Positions 47,616-58,967 of a stretch of 64,000 nucleotides of DNA are shown here, in pieces. The DNA is from Evernia prunastri (taxonomy: Eukaryota; Ascomycota; Lecanoromycetes; Lecanorales; Parmeliaceae). How positions within the stretch are numbered: position 1 is the stretch's first letter; each line of letters starts with the position of its first letter. The notes under the pieces were generated by a model. The model was not told the DNA's origin. It saw only the letters and a list, made by a program, of their open reading frames with translations, and did not search any database. A program made the translations under genes and the position numbers. The stretch is from contig NKYR01000164.1 in the NCBI GenBank assembly GCA_003184365.1, forward strand, positions 1 through 64,000, read 5' to 3'.

Positions 47616-48923
47616 TCAAGGGTCGAAACTCACACGGGCATATTTCGCCTGTCGGCGATCCCTCACCGCTTGGGCCAGATTCTCCAACACGTCAACCGTG
47701 GTGTCCCAGCCGATGCATCCGTCCGTGATGCTGACTCCCCGTCGCAAACCACAGATGCCATTCGCCGAGAGGTCTTGACGGCCTTCGTTCAGGTTCGATT
47801 CGAGCATGAGACCCACAATGCCCCTATCCCCTGCACGGATTTGGTCTGCAATGTTCGCAGCAGCGGACGGCTGGTTGCGGTAGTCCTTGTTTGAATTGCC
47901 TGATCGGAAGGACATCAGCAGCTGCACCACTATCACAGTCACAGAGAGACAAAGGTGGCACTTACCGTGAGAGCAGTCAATAACGACTACTTCCCTCTGT
48001 CCGTTGGCACGTAATGACTGCTTCGCCGCCGCGACGCTTTTTGCATCGTAATTCGTACCTTTACTGCCTCCGCGAAGGATGAGGAAGCCATGTTCGTTAC
48101 CGGTAGTGTGTGTGATTGCCGCCAGACCTTGCTTGGTGACGCCGATGAAATGGTGGCACCCAGCCGCCGCTTGAATAGCGTTGACCGCAACTTGGACACC
48201 TCCATCGGTTCCATTCTTGAAGCCGACTGGGAAGGAGACTCCCGAGGCGAGCTCGCGGTGAAGCTGGGATTCCGTGGTGCGGGCTCCCACGGCACCAAGA
48301 CTGATCAAATCATCGAAATACTGAGGGGAGATGGTGTCTAGCATTTCCGTGATGATGGGCAAGCCGATGTCGGAGATGTCGACAAAAAGCTGACGGGAAG
48401 TGCGGAGGCCTTTGTTGATGTTAAAGGTATCGTTCAGATCGGGATCGTTGATCAGGCCCTTCCATCCGACGCTGGTCCTAGGTTTCTCAAGGTATGCCCG
48501 CATCACGATACACAGTTCGCCAGAAAGCCTCTGGCTCATGTCTTTGAGCCTGCGGGCATATTCGAGCGCGGCTTCTGGGTCGTGGATCGAGCAAGGTCCT
48601 ATCGCTACGAGCAAGCGGTCGGATTTCTGCCGGATGATGGAGCTGACATCTCTGCGGCCTTGGAGGATAGTTCGATGTGCCTCATTTGACTGATGGGAGG
48701 ATCAGCTTCATGCTTTACATCGGGGGAAGTGCACGTACGTTGATATGAATCAGAGACTGCAGGTAGTCTGGGGCAATCAAAGGCTTCGTTGCAATCACTA
48801 TGTTTGGGTCAGCAATAGCGGAGATCGCTTGACTGTAGACAGCATGCCTCGAGTATCCTCGGTAGGTTCCATAAAATCTTCGCGAGTCATCTTGAAGTTG
48901 GTAGTGTCTGGCAGATATCTCAT
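47616..48923 (-). CDS. DAHP synthase (3-deoxy-7-phosphoheptulonate synthase)
   Basis: First enzyme of the shikimate pathway: condenses phosphoenolpyruvate and erythrose 4-phosphate. Proposed join complement(47616..47899, 47966..48689, 48739..48797, 48848..48923), 380 residues, near the usual 370 of Aro3/Aro4 enzymes. Conserved motifs: EDTRVIATKPLIAP at the N-terminus, GPCSIHD (76-82), KPRTSVGWKGLINDPDLN, GARTTESQLHRELASG, PVGFKNGTDGG and VIDCSHGNSNKDY. The last intron (66 bp) splits the glycine codon of CSHG and has no in-frame stop. The first intron appears to use a GC donor (GCATGC...ACATAG), the only placement that rebuilds EDTRV. Several positions differ from the canonical housekeeping sequence (for example AIGPCS for IVGPCS), and it lies among secondary-metabolism genes, so it may be a pathway-dedicated paralogue; this is inference. 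Confidence 0.9.
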
Positions 48924-51422
48924 GACGTTGAGGTCTTGGATGTCTAGTTGATATTGGTAGATGTTGGTAATTCTTCAGTATTTGCAGTCGGATTATATGC
49001 AGCCAGTGTTGGACCAAGCTCTATATTTGAAGTCACGGACAGGCTCCAGGATGACCTTGTACTACCGCAAATAGCAACCGACCCTCGGACAGACCCAGTC
49101 CTGCTCAAGTGGCTTATTTTGGAAGCCATCAAGGTACAAGGGGAAGATGTCTCATGCTATGGGATGGCGCTGAAACCGAACTTACGGTCGGGCAACGGTG
49201 ACCAACCCTCCATGACACGAGGATAAGACATGCAAGCAGAATGAGATGTTGAGTCAATGGGCTGATGCCAAGTCGCGAGAAGGATGCTCTTTTCTGGGGT
49301 ATCATAGTCAGAGATGATTACAATATTTCCCCCCCCGGCAACCCCGAATACCTATGTTCAAGGATAGAGAAAGAGTTTTTGAGTTTGAAGGATGGGATAA
49401 GAGTGTAGCCGTCCTCTAGGATGATAGAGTTGCATTGTGAAATGGTCGGTTTGCGTTTTAAAAGTGGAGACAATGTTGCGGTGTGTGATGCAGCATGCGA
49501 ACTTGGTGTTTTCTCATCTTCGTCCAACTGTTAAATCTCTGCGCTCATGTAACCATAAGGTTAGGCCGCCTGCCGTTAGTGTTAGGCTCGGCAAACTTTC
49601 CATTTGGCTTGTATACTTGTTGCTACAGCCTACAAGGGGAAGGAGCTCGTGAAATTTACCCCGGATAGATAGTAATCAAAATTTTGTCCTTGTCCTTGTA
49701 CTTGTCCTTCCTCTCATTCTCTCTCTCTCCCACTTCAAGGCCAGAAGCTGGGTGCACGTTGCTTATCGATGAGACCCTTGCAGAGAAATAATAGAAAAAA
49801 CGTGTTTATCAGCGGGATCCCACCCATTCGCATCTATTTCGGAGAATTGTACGCCGCCTCTGATGGGATTGCCTAAGGTAGTTTGTTTTACCTATTAAAG
49901 TCATCTGTGCGGCTGAGAAGAGGGTAAGATGGGATGATGGAGGGAGGAGATCTGTATCTGTCCGATGGACATTTGATTAAAGCAGATGCAGATCTCCTCC
50001 GAAGCGTGACAAGCGTCGCGCGTAGAGTAGCATCGCGTATTGTCCCGAGGTAAGGTACATTTGATGTGGTAGCCTTCCATTGTAAAGTAGCCAGCTCTCC
50101 GGGATGGACTCAGGGATACCAATCCCCGAACATTTACGTGAGGTATTTTTAATTATTGGCTCTTACTATTACTCTTTTGATTTTTTTTATCTCTCTTTTT
50201 GACCTCTCTTTTACCTCTGCTTACACTCTTTTTCCATTGCATCAAAATATGCTCCGTACCTATCTTACGGCATCCTGCGGTATTGGGTAATCGGATCCGA
50301 CTGCTTTATCATGTTGCTGACAAATTGCATTAGGCAGCCATTGCAAAGAGTGCGTCAAAAGGTATCAGCTCTATACATTAGCGGCCTTTATGCACCAAAG
50401 GCGGTGTGGTTGAACGTCTTGGCAGAATCCGATGGATTCATGTGCTGCTCATCGTTGACTTCTTTCCTACCTAGGTATTTACCTACTCATCGCATCCATC
50501 ATCATTGTAGCTAAACATTGGAATCAATTGTATTGGGCAGACGAGGGTTTCCAGGGACGAAGCTCGTGCTTTGACTCGTACCGCTTATACGGCCCGTAGC
50601 CGTCACGTGCTAGCCGAGGCCCCGATTCTAGCCTACGGTACACTAATCTCTTAAGCCTTGAGGTACCTAAGAGAAGGGTCTCTAGGGTAGAGTTTAGCCC
50701 CCGCAGTCGTATCAGCACTAAGAAAGATAGCCAGTTTTAAGCTACCGGTATCTTCCACGGGGTAGGGGACCCCGGTGCTGGCCCTGGAAATAGGGTGGTG
50801 CTAATTGCCACTCCACCACGGGAGCTGTCTTCGGACCGGCAAAACATCATATCACAAACTGACACGATATTCGGTGCCTACTTACACAGGGCCTGGGCTG
50901 CTTACCTACCTTACCTGGTAGTAAGGTAATGTATGATAGCCCGCTACCTAGGTACATGCAATAGCTAGATGTTTCCAAAAGTACCTAACTTAGGGCTGAT
51001 TATGCCATCAAATCATCCCCAAATTCCAATGATCCCATCTTACCCTTCCTTCCACCACTTTCTTACCTACCCTTAACTCTTAACTCAATACTACCTACAT
51101 CATCCACATCCACCTTCACACCTCCACCTCTACCACGCTCCCCTTCGCCACATGCACCACATGTGCATCACTCATCCCCTGCATCATACAATCCCACTCA
51201 AAATCCTTTATTTCCTTCCCTTCCCATCCCATCCTTATGGCCGCCCACTTGTCAAAACCTGGCTTCTGCCTCGGTAGATGCATTGGCCCACCATCACCAC
51301 CACCACCGCTTATCTATCTCCACACTTTCCAATCCCCTCGATGATCTAGACTCTTGTCCATTCTTGACATTCTTGTCCCTCCTACAAGCAGCACCCATCT
51401 TCACGTCCCGCCAGCGACGACG
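48924..51422. other. 2.5-kb spacer, repeats, no gene
   Basis: Promoter side of the DAHP synthase, then gene-free sequence with GTCCTT runs at 49684-49713, a dispersed repeat copy at 50777-50844, and TACCTACCTTACCTGG-type motifs near 50905-50930, common in fungal spacers. The last 400 bp (51.0-51.4 kb) are pyrimidine-rich and look like the promoter and 5' UTR of the AflR-like gene. Confidence 0.4.
50777..50844 (+). repeat. dispersed repeat, copy B
   Basis: Partner of 42544-42610: four substitutions and one indel over 68 bp. Same orientation, 8.2 kb apart. Confidence 0.8.
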
Positions 51423-52776
51423 ATGGACAACTCTTCACAATTCCCTCCTGCCCAGCGACCGCCGCGACGACGCGCAGCTTGCCAGCCGTGCTACCAATCT
51501 AAGGTCAAATGCTCTCGAGGCCAACCGTGCCTGCGCTGCCAAGTCAATCAGAGAGACTGCTATTACGAGCTGGCATCGCGCATTGGGAAACCGCGCGGCT
51601 CCAAAAACCGCACAAGCACACGCTCTCCGCGCACAGGGCAGGAAGGAGAGACGGCGATGTCAGCCAAGAAAGCAATCAACGACACAGCAGATCGACACCC
51701 AATTGCACCCTGTGCCAATATGATTGATGTGCAAGGCCAGGAGCAGGCGAATGAGCAGCATCATCAAACACCTCTACAGACATCAGTCGAACAGTCGTGG
51801 ACTTACTCTCCGAGCGACTTGAATACGTCCGACTTCTTCCCGTCCTTCATCAGTAGCGATAGCCCCGGTCAAGATGTGAAGAAGCCCTATAACCGCACCT
51901 ATTCACATGAATCATGCAGCTAATTCAACTTGACAGTCTATGACAGGGAGCAGCTTTGGTCTCCTCAGCCATGCAAGTTCGACCGATCTCTCCACTCCGG
52001 ACAGCTTCCTGGGCCACATCTCCTCCCTACCAGAAGACGACCATTATACTTCTTCCCACTCTTCCCAGAAGAGTGGTCTGTCACCTTCAGAACCGCACGC
52101 GGTCAGCTCTCCTGCCCACTTTTACCCCATCTCCGACGATGCAAAACCCAACCTCTGGACCTCCACCATCTCTCCACCGCCTTGCGCCTGCCTCACCACT
52201 CTCGCCGACTCCCTTATCCGCCTCTCGCCACCCTCCGCCCCCTGCCTCCCCTCCACCCTCGATACCTTCCTCACGAGCACGGGTACCCTGCTCGCCGCCT
52301 GCAGCAGCTTCCTCACCTGTCCATTCTGCCCGAAAAACTCCCTCGGCCTCTGCCTCGCCGCCACCGCGTTCAAAACCTTCATCCAGCTCTTCGCGTCCCT
52401 GAAAAAGACCTTCGCGACCTCCCCCGCGAGCAACGCCGCCCACACCACCCTCGCCCTGGGCACCTACCACATCCCCGCCTCGGACTCCGGCGCCGTCCAC
52501 GCACTCATGCTGCAGCTGACGGTCCAGCGGTGGCGGGAGGCGTGCGCGGGCATCCGGAACCTGCTGCGGGAGCTGGGCGCCAAGGCCGAGAAGAGGGAGG
52601 ACGACGAACTGGGGAGGCACGGCGGGGGCGACGGCGCCGACGACGTCGAGGGCGAGGGGGGCCTCTGGGCTGGGCGGGATATCGAGTTCTTCCGGCAGCT
52701 GGTCCAGACGGTCGATCGGGAGTTGGCTGCGTTTTGCAAAAAGGGGGAGGAGAGGGGGGCCGGGATCTTAGCGTAA
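51423..52776 (+). CDS. AflR-like Zn(II)2Cys6 transcription factor
   Basis: Nuclear regulator of the aflatoxin-regulator (AflR) type. Proposed join 51423..51875, 51937..52776, 430 residues, close to AflR's length. The zinc cluster has Cys at 20, 23, 30, 36, 39 and 46 (CX2CX6CX5CX2CX6C), followed by the basic linker GKPRGSKNR. The middle is Ser/Pro-rich. The C-terminal half shows the AflR domain pattern: LDTFLTSTGTLLAACSSFLT, CPFCP and LGLCLAATAFKTFIQLF. The 61-bp intron (GTGAAG...TTGACAG, branch CTAAT) is less certain than others. The frame is open upstream to 51354 with a TTG only, so the ATG at 51423 is used. AflR-like proteins usually switch on the cluster they sit in, which makes this the best candidate local activator. 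The C-terminal part is GC-rich. Confidence 0.85.
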
Positions 52777-53290
52777 AAGTGGTTCCCACAGCGCGCGATT
52801 AGCTAGATAGATACATAGATGGACGATGAATGGATGAATAAAATATAAACGAATGAAGCATAATCTCTAGAACCAAACAAGAAAAAGAAAAAAGTAGGTA
52901 CATCGAAGATCTCCCTCTTCAGCGACCAATCATTCTCATTCTCAAACCCCTCCACGTCTACATTTTCAATGTCGCGCGGTTTTTTTTCCCTTTGTTTTTC
53001 CTTCTTCTCGAAATTCATAACCAGAAGGAACGGCCCAAAAATGAAATGAAATGGGCTATGAGGCCTTTCTCGTCTTCGTCTTCGTCTACTTATTTCGTGG
53101 AATCTCATTTCATTTCATTTCATCTCATCTAGTAAGAAAGCCTCACACATGTGAAGCGGAAGAGCTCCATAACCATAGCGAGCACCTCGCTCTCTTCTAT
53201 TCTCTTATTCGTATCACAACCCAACAGCCAATTCCCAATCAACCGATCAAACCCCACCCGACACCTAACGACGAGAAATGAATCACCGAA
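52777..53290. other. convergent spacer of two regulator genes
   Basis: 514 bp, A/T-rich with several short runs (GATA at 52804-52820, TTTCAT/CATTT near 53108-53130). No gene. Confidence 0.45.
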
Positions 53291-56060
53291 TCACCGATCC
53301 CTCAACCCCCCCAAAAAAGACATGATCTCCATCTCCGCGCTCTTATCCACGGCCAGCGCGGACCGGAACCACGTCACCAGCGCGGGAACCTTGCACTCGC
53401 AGACGGAGATGCCGCTGGGGCTCCAGGTGGCGAGGCCCTCGCCCGTCTCCTTCCACCGGACGAGGCGCTCGTCCTCGTCCTTGGCGTCGAAGAGGTCGAC
53501 GAGGTCGACGGGGGGCCCGCCCGTGCAGACGGGGCAGGTGCGGGTGTGGTAGGCGTAGGAGATGGTGACGATGGCGCTCTTGAGGAGGCCCGGGACGGCG
53601 AGCGGGTTGAGCGAGAGGCGGGTGCTGGGCGCCGGGGTCGTGGCGGATTCGCGCGCGACGATGCGGGCGATCTGCGCGGCGTTCCAGACGGCGGCGCGGG
53701 CGTCCCGGGAGGTGACCCAGGTGCGGAGGCGGGATCGGTTCTTTTGCTTCGTCATGGCGGTGCCGGTGCGGCAGTTGAAGCAGCAGCCTTGGCCTTTGAG
53801 GAGTTGGACGGGGGCTTGGAGCGTGAGGGCGGAGATGTGCCAGAGAGTGAGGCTGATTGGTGTGAAGACGTGGTCGGAAGAAGCGTTGGAGGTTGGAGTG
53901 GAGAAGTATTTTTGGCGGAGCTGGCAGTCTTTTTCGGTGCTGATGCGCCAGAGATCGAGGTGGGTCCGCCAGAGCTGGCCGGGGTCGCTGGGTGGTAGGT
54001 TTGTGTGCACCTCCGTGTCGCAGCTGTGCACCTCGCGCGCCGCTTCCCATATTCCGACATTGAGAGAGCAGAGACCAAGATGGTAGTCTGCCTCGGTGAG
54101 GTGGTAGGGGAGATGACGTCGGCGATTGAAATCAAGAGCGTCGCGCATCAGGAAGCAAAGGAGTGCTTTTTCGCGCCCTGCGGGCTCGTTCCATTGAAGA
54201 CTGCGCCGCTCGCTGTCGCTGGTAGCGTTCCAGAGGTGTGAGGACACAGGAAGCGGGATGCAGACTTCTTGATAGCGGATGGAAGGCGGATGGTCTACAA
54301 GAACGCTAAGATAGGTATCTATACGGAGGATGGAGAATGCAAGCCTAGGTGAGCACAGAAGGCGTAAGTTGAATTGACCAGCAACGAGCTGAGGGGTTGA
54401 AAGAGGGTGTACCTATTTAGCTGTTCTTGGACGAGCCAAGCAGCGTTTGGGCAATCTCCAAGTTCGTGATGCGCATGCTGCCCATTGAAGACGCCTAAAT
54501 GGCGACAATTGGAGATAAGGATGCTATTGAAATGGACTGCTCTTGCCAACATTGGCTCTGGAGTCTGTGCTTTTGTCAGTTCTCCGTTAGAAAGAGAATC
54601 TGGGTGCCCTCTCAGTCCCTTTCATACTTACTTGACAACAGACAGTGTACACGACGCATAGCAAAAGAGCTTGCAAAGTCTGCAAGGAAGCTGGTTGGAT
54701 GTCCCTGCCAAATGAGGGGTTGTGTTCCTACACATCTTTGGTCAGGCGATCGCGATATGCTCAAAGTAAAGCGTTTCCTTACCAGTAAAGTTGCAGTGAT
54801 GGCATCAAAGACAAGAGGTGCAAGCTTCCTATGATCTTGCCTGCCCTCTAGCCAGCTGGCAAGCAGTATTACAGACCCCAACAGAAGGTGTGAAGCATTC
54901 TCTATGTCGAAACTTGGGCCATGTAAGATGGGCCAGTACGGGTGGAACTCCGCGAAGTAGGTCTGAACAAGCCTCCCAGTGCCCAGGGACTCTTGGTTGA
55001 GGTAGCTGTGCAGATCAGGGATCTGATCTTCTCGAGATAATTTTGAAGACGCCCGTGAGTATGATGGACGAGACGATACAGTTCTATCGGCTGGGTCCGC
55101 ATCCCGCGGAGATGCGCTGGACAACTCGCGTACACTAGCATTGGTTGTTGGCAGAGGAAAGGGAATAAACTCGGGCGCAGTGGTAGAATTGATGCCTTCA
55201 CCACGCCCTTGCTCATTTACATCTCCGTTCCATTGCGCAAAGCCAGCATGATCCATCATATCCAAATCGCTTGGGAATGATGGATTGAGCTCGGCGGCAG
55301 AGAAAGGTAAAGACCAAGGGTCTTGGCCAGGTTGTAGCCATAATGATTGTTGGTCATTAGCTGCCAGGACCACATTCATGTCATTACTCTCATTGATCTC
55401 GTTAGGTGCTATCGGCTCATTCGTATTGCCGACATGATTTGCATTTTCAGTATTTACCCTCGGATTTACTTCGCCTTTTCGACCTTGACCGGTGCGGCTG
55501 CACTCGATTGAGTTACGAGAGCATGATCGGCAAGGGACATTGTCATCACACTTGAGCTTGCGTTCATGACAAGAGTTGCACGCGACCAATGTGCGACTCG
55601 AGTTGTTGTCCTGACCATGATGCTCAACATGGCGCTTCAAGACATCACTATATCCGTCCAGGCACTAAGTTTAGCTTGAAAGTAAAGTAGTTACGGTGAG
55701 TAGGAGATGAATGCAAGTACTGGCTTGGGTGACTGGGATCGGTCGGCCGCAAAGGGTAGGGGTGGGGTAGCGCGCTTACCTCCGTACATATCGTCGTCCA
55801 CAAATGGGACATGCGTGCTGCCGCTGGGGATCATGTGACTTGAGGTGTCTAGTCAAATGCTCCTTGCGGTTGAAGAGCTTCCCACAGCCGGGCACATGGC
55901 ATTTGAGACGCGTTGGAGTGGGTTGGAATGTCGGTGGTGCGGGTGTCAGGGGTATGGGTTGTTGACCTTGGCTGCTTGGGGTTTGTGAGAAGGAAGGGGA
56001 GTGGTTCATTGTGCTACTCGTACTCATCATCCGATGCAGCAGAAGCCCACCTGCACTCAT
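53291..56060 (-). CDS. C2H2-C2H2-Zn2Cys6 fusion transcription factor
   Basis: Nuclear transcription factor with two kinds of zinc-binding DNA contacts. Proposed join complement(53291..54344, 54413..54564, 54632..54727, 54783..55647, 55780..56060), 815 residues. Two C2H2 fingers come first (Cys54/Cys59...His72/His76; Cys84/Cys87...His100/His104), then a complete Zn2Cys6 cluster (Cys 117, 120, 127, 133, 136, 143), a polar linker, and the fungal-specific TF domain with YFAEFHPYWPILHGPSFD, LQALLLCVVYTVCC, FSILRIDTYLSVLVDHPPSI and EVCIPLP. The 132-bp first intron splits the second finger; splicing rebuilds CPICGRRYVRSDVLKRHVEHH with 12 residues between Cys and His. Introns 2-4 are 55, 67 and 68 bp. 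Such fusions form a known Pezizomycotina class. Its place tail-to-tail with the AflR-like gene suggests a second local regulator. The 3' exon is strongly GC-rich. Confidence 0.9.
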
Positions 56061-57409
56061 TGAATGCAGAGATCAAAGGCCAACCGGAAGCAAAAATCTC
56101 GATCAATTACCCTACTGGCTAGCCCTGTACATGGAGATGTGAGATGGTGCTTCAGATAGCATGTGGATTGGATTGGGGGGAGGAAGAAAGGTAAAGAGTG
56201 AGACGCATGAGAATACCCATCCTCGGCTGTTATGGTACAGGCGGCACGGTATATGCCACGGTATGGCACAGTCTACTAGCTCTAGTTCACATTTTTGATT
56301 ACCGGCTTCGGCCGAAGTCGCCATCCCGATCCCTTTTGGTTGGTCTAAGTCGACAAGGTTTACTCTGCCTTATGAAGCCCTTATCCTCACGTCTTACCGT
56401 CCCCTCGGTCTGAGCTCAGCATGCCTATGCATGTAACTGCATGCGCCACGTTCATACAGTAATGCAACGATGCAGGATGCAGGATGAAGGATGCAGGATG
56501 CAGGATGCAGGATCACTAAGGTGTGGTATAGCAGGATGTGTGGATCTTACAAAGAGGATTTGGGAAAAGTGGCATGTGGGATGATGATGCGGGATGTGGG
56601 ATGTGGGATTTCGGAAACGGGAGCTCGGAAATGGGATGAGTTATCCGAGTTTCCGAAAAAGTGGGATATGGAACGTGGAGATGTGGGATGTGGGATGTGG
56701 GATGACACTAGCCCAGACCCTTGCCTTGCCTTACCTACCTTAGCTTAGCTTCATTATCTCATTTTGCGGTTGCAACCGTTGCGGACCGAGGGGGCTGACA
56801 TGCCTAAGGGTAAAGCAAAGTAAGCTGCGGAGCTTCACTCTTCACCAATACAACATCGAGTATGGCTTCAACTCCGATTTCTCAATGCAACACTAAGGTA
56901 CTGTCTTACTCATCACAAAGTTGGAGGAGGGCGAAGCACCGGGGATATGCCGAGGATCTCCTTAATGATGCTTCTCTCATTGGGTCAAGTAAGGAGTATA
57001 GGTAGATAGCCTCCACATTGGCTTACCTAACAATGAGTAGAAATCAAAAAATGAAGCTGAAACTGCTTGCAAACGGAACTTGGCTGCCATTACAAATCCG
57101 CATTCTCCCAATCAACATGCACAAAGCACTCGACGGCTCCTGCCTTCCACTGCTATATGAAGGACCCGTCAACTGCTATATGAAGGCTCAAAACATCGAC
57201 CTCAAGCAACAACATCAACAACAAGAACCACCACCTTCCTCCTTCAAAACCCTTCTGCAATCCACCTTAGCATATCCTCAACTCTTCTCATCAAGCAAGC
57301 AACCGCCAAACTGAATCTCTCAAATCTTTTCTCCTGGGCTCGTGGGCATCTCACTTCTTCCTCCTCCCCCAAAAAGAACCCCAAGACAATCACCAAACCT
57401 TCCAACAAA
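56061..57409. other. spacer with GGATG-type minisatellites, no gene
   Basis: Divergent 5' region of the fusion regulator (-) and the NmrA-like gene (+), with tandem repeats at 56.47-56.70 kb. The last 250 bp are C/A-rich and likely hold the NmrA-like promoter and 5' UTR. Confidence 0.45.
56466..56706. repeat. GGATGCA and GGGATGTG minisatellites
   Basis: About six copies of a 7-bp GGATGCA unit at 56466-56514, then scattered GGGATGTG units to 56706 in two blocks (56570-56610 and 56672-56703). Confidence 0.85.
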
Positions 57410-58401
57410 ATGAGCGGCATCACCAAAGTTGCTTTGGCCGGGGTAAGCAAACACTCAACCGCTCTTGCCCCCTTCTCGTTCTGCCACTCTCTCCGCTACC
57501 CATCTGTACAAGGCTGACACCCATCTTCCCGTAGGCCACTGGCAACGTTGGCCCTGCCATCCTCACCCAACTGGTCAACGCTGGCTTCACAGTCACCGTC
57601 CTCACTCGCAAGAGCAGCAGCCACTCCCTGCCCTCTTCCGTTACCCCGGCTCCAGTCGACTACGACTCCCTTGAGTCCCTCACCAACGCTCTCAAAGGAC
57701 AAGACGCCGTCGTCTCCACCCTTGGCTCCGCCGCCATCGCCAGCCAGCTTCTCCTCGTCGAGGCCGCCGCTAAAGCCAACGTCAAGCGTTTTATTCCCTC
57801 CGAGTTCGGTTGTGACACCACCAACCCCAAGTCCGCTGCCATCCCAATCTTCAAGGACAAAGTCGCTGTCCAGGAGGCCCTCAAGAAAGAAGCAAGCTCC
57901 GGCGGCATGTCCTACACCCTCGTCGTGTCGGGACCTTTCCTCGACTGGGGCATCATGGTTGGCTTCAGCATGAACCTCAAGGCCAAGAGCATTCCCTTGT
58001 TCGACGGTGGCGACCGCGCCTTCAGCACCACTTCCCTCCCGACCGTTGGCAAGGCAGTCGCCGGTGTCCTCAAGAACCCCGAGCAGACCAAGAACCGTGC
58101 CGTCTACATTCAAGATACCACCATCACGCCGAAGAAGATGGCCGCGATGGGCAAGAAGGCCACTGGGGCCGAGGGATGGAAAGAGGACGTGGTGTACACC
58201 GAGGACATCCTCGGTGAGGCCTGGGCCGAGCTGAAGAAGGAGAAGCCAAACCCAGGTATCTTCGTCTACAACTTCCTCAAGGCCGCCATCTGGGGTGAGG
58301 GATACGGGGGTCTCTTCGGCAAGCTGGACAACGATCTGTTGGGCATCAAGGAGAAGAGCGATGCTGAGGTCCAACAGATCGTGGATGGCTACGCGAAGTA
58401 G
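57410..58401 (+). CDS. NmrA-like/isoflavone reductase-like NAD(P)-binding protein
   Basis: Proposed join 57410..57442, 57535..58401, 299 residues, typical of the NmrA/isoflavone reductase-like branch of atypical short-chain dehydrogenases. The 92-bp intron joins VALAG to ATGNVGPAI, giving the NAD(P)-binding GxxGxxG motif at residues 11-17. Other landmarks: VTVLTRKSS (phosphate-binding Arg region), VVSTLGS, VKRFIPSEFGCDTT, FKDKVAVQEAL with the lysine usual for this family, and VSGPFLDWG. Members reduce phenolic or quinonoid substrates with NADPH, or act as redox sensors. In this neighbourhood a tailoring reductase role is plausible but not shown. The large antisense frame opposite is a shadow of strong codon bias. 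Confidence 0.9.
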
Positions 58402-58833
58402 GCGTCTGTCTGTCTGTCTGTCTGTCTTGTCTGTTGCGGGCGGGGTGGAAGCTAGGTCCCGACAGGGGCTTGGCGTAGGGAAGGACGTGCGGCTTGCCTT
58501 TTACCAATTTCCTTGAAGCATTATTACTCTGCATCCTCTTGAAAAGCGCTCCCTTGCTTGATAGCTAGCTGTTTAGTCTCAATCGGTCAATCAAATTACT
58601 CAATCCTCGAATCTCAATTACTCGCCGTCTCATCCCACGCAGCAAACCAGCTATCGCATCACTTACATACCTTACGCCCCTCCCTCCCTTCCTCCCTGCC
58701 TTTCTACCTTCTTCCCTCCCTCCATCGCTACGTACGTAATGTCCCAAACACCAAATACATACCCCTCAAAGTCTTGACCGCTACGCTCAATCTGATTACT
58801 CTGGCTCCACTCGACTCCGCTCGTACTCCGACC

Positions 58834-58912
58834 TGCTCTGCTCTGCTCTGCTCTGCTCTGCTCTGCTCTGCTCTGCTCTGCTCTGCTCTGCTCTGCTCTG
58901 CTCTGCTCTGCT
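58834..58912. repeat. pentanucleotide array (CTCTG)n
   Basis: About fifteen perfect CTCTG units in a row. Confidence 0.95.
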
Positions 58913-58915
58913 TTC

Positions 58916-58967
58916 GTATCCTATCCTATCCTATCCTATCCTATCCTATCCTATTCTATCCTATCTT
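58916..58967. repeat. pentanucleotide array (CTATC)n
   Basis: About ten units with one TATTC variant, directly after the CTCTG array. Confidence 0.95.

Noticed and set aside
57496..58374. 292-codon open frame antisense to the NmrA-like gene
   Set aside because: Mirrors strong codon bias of the sense strand, which has clear NAD(P)-binding motifs.
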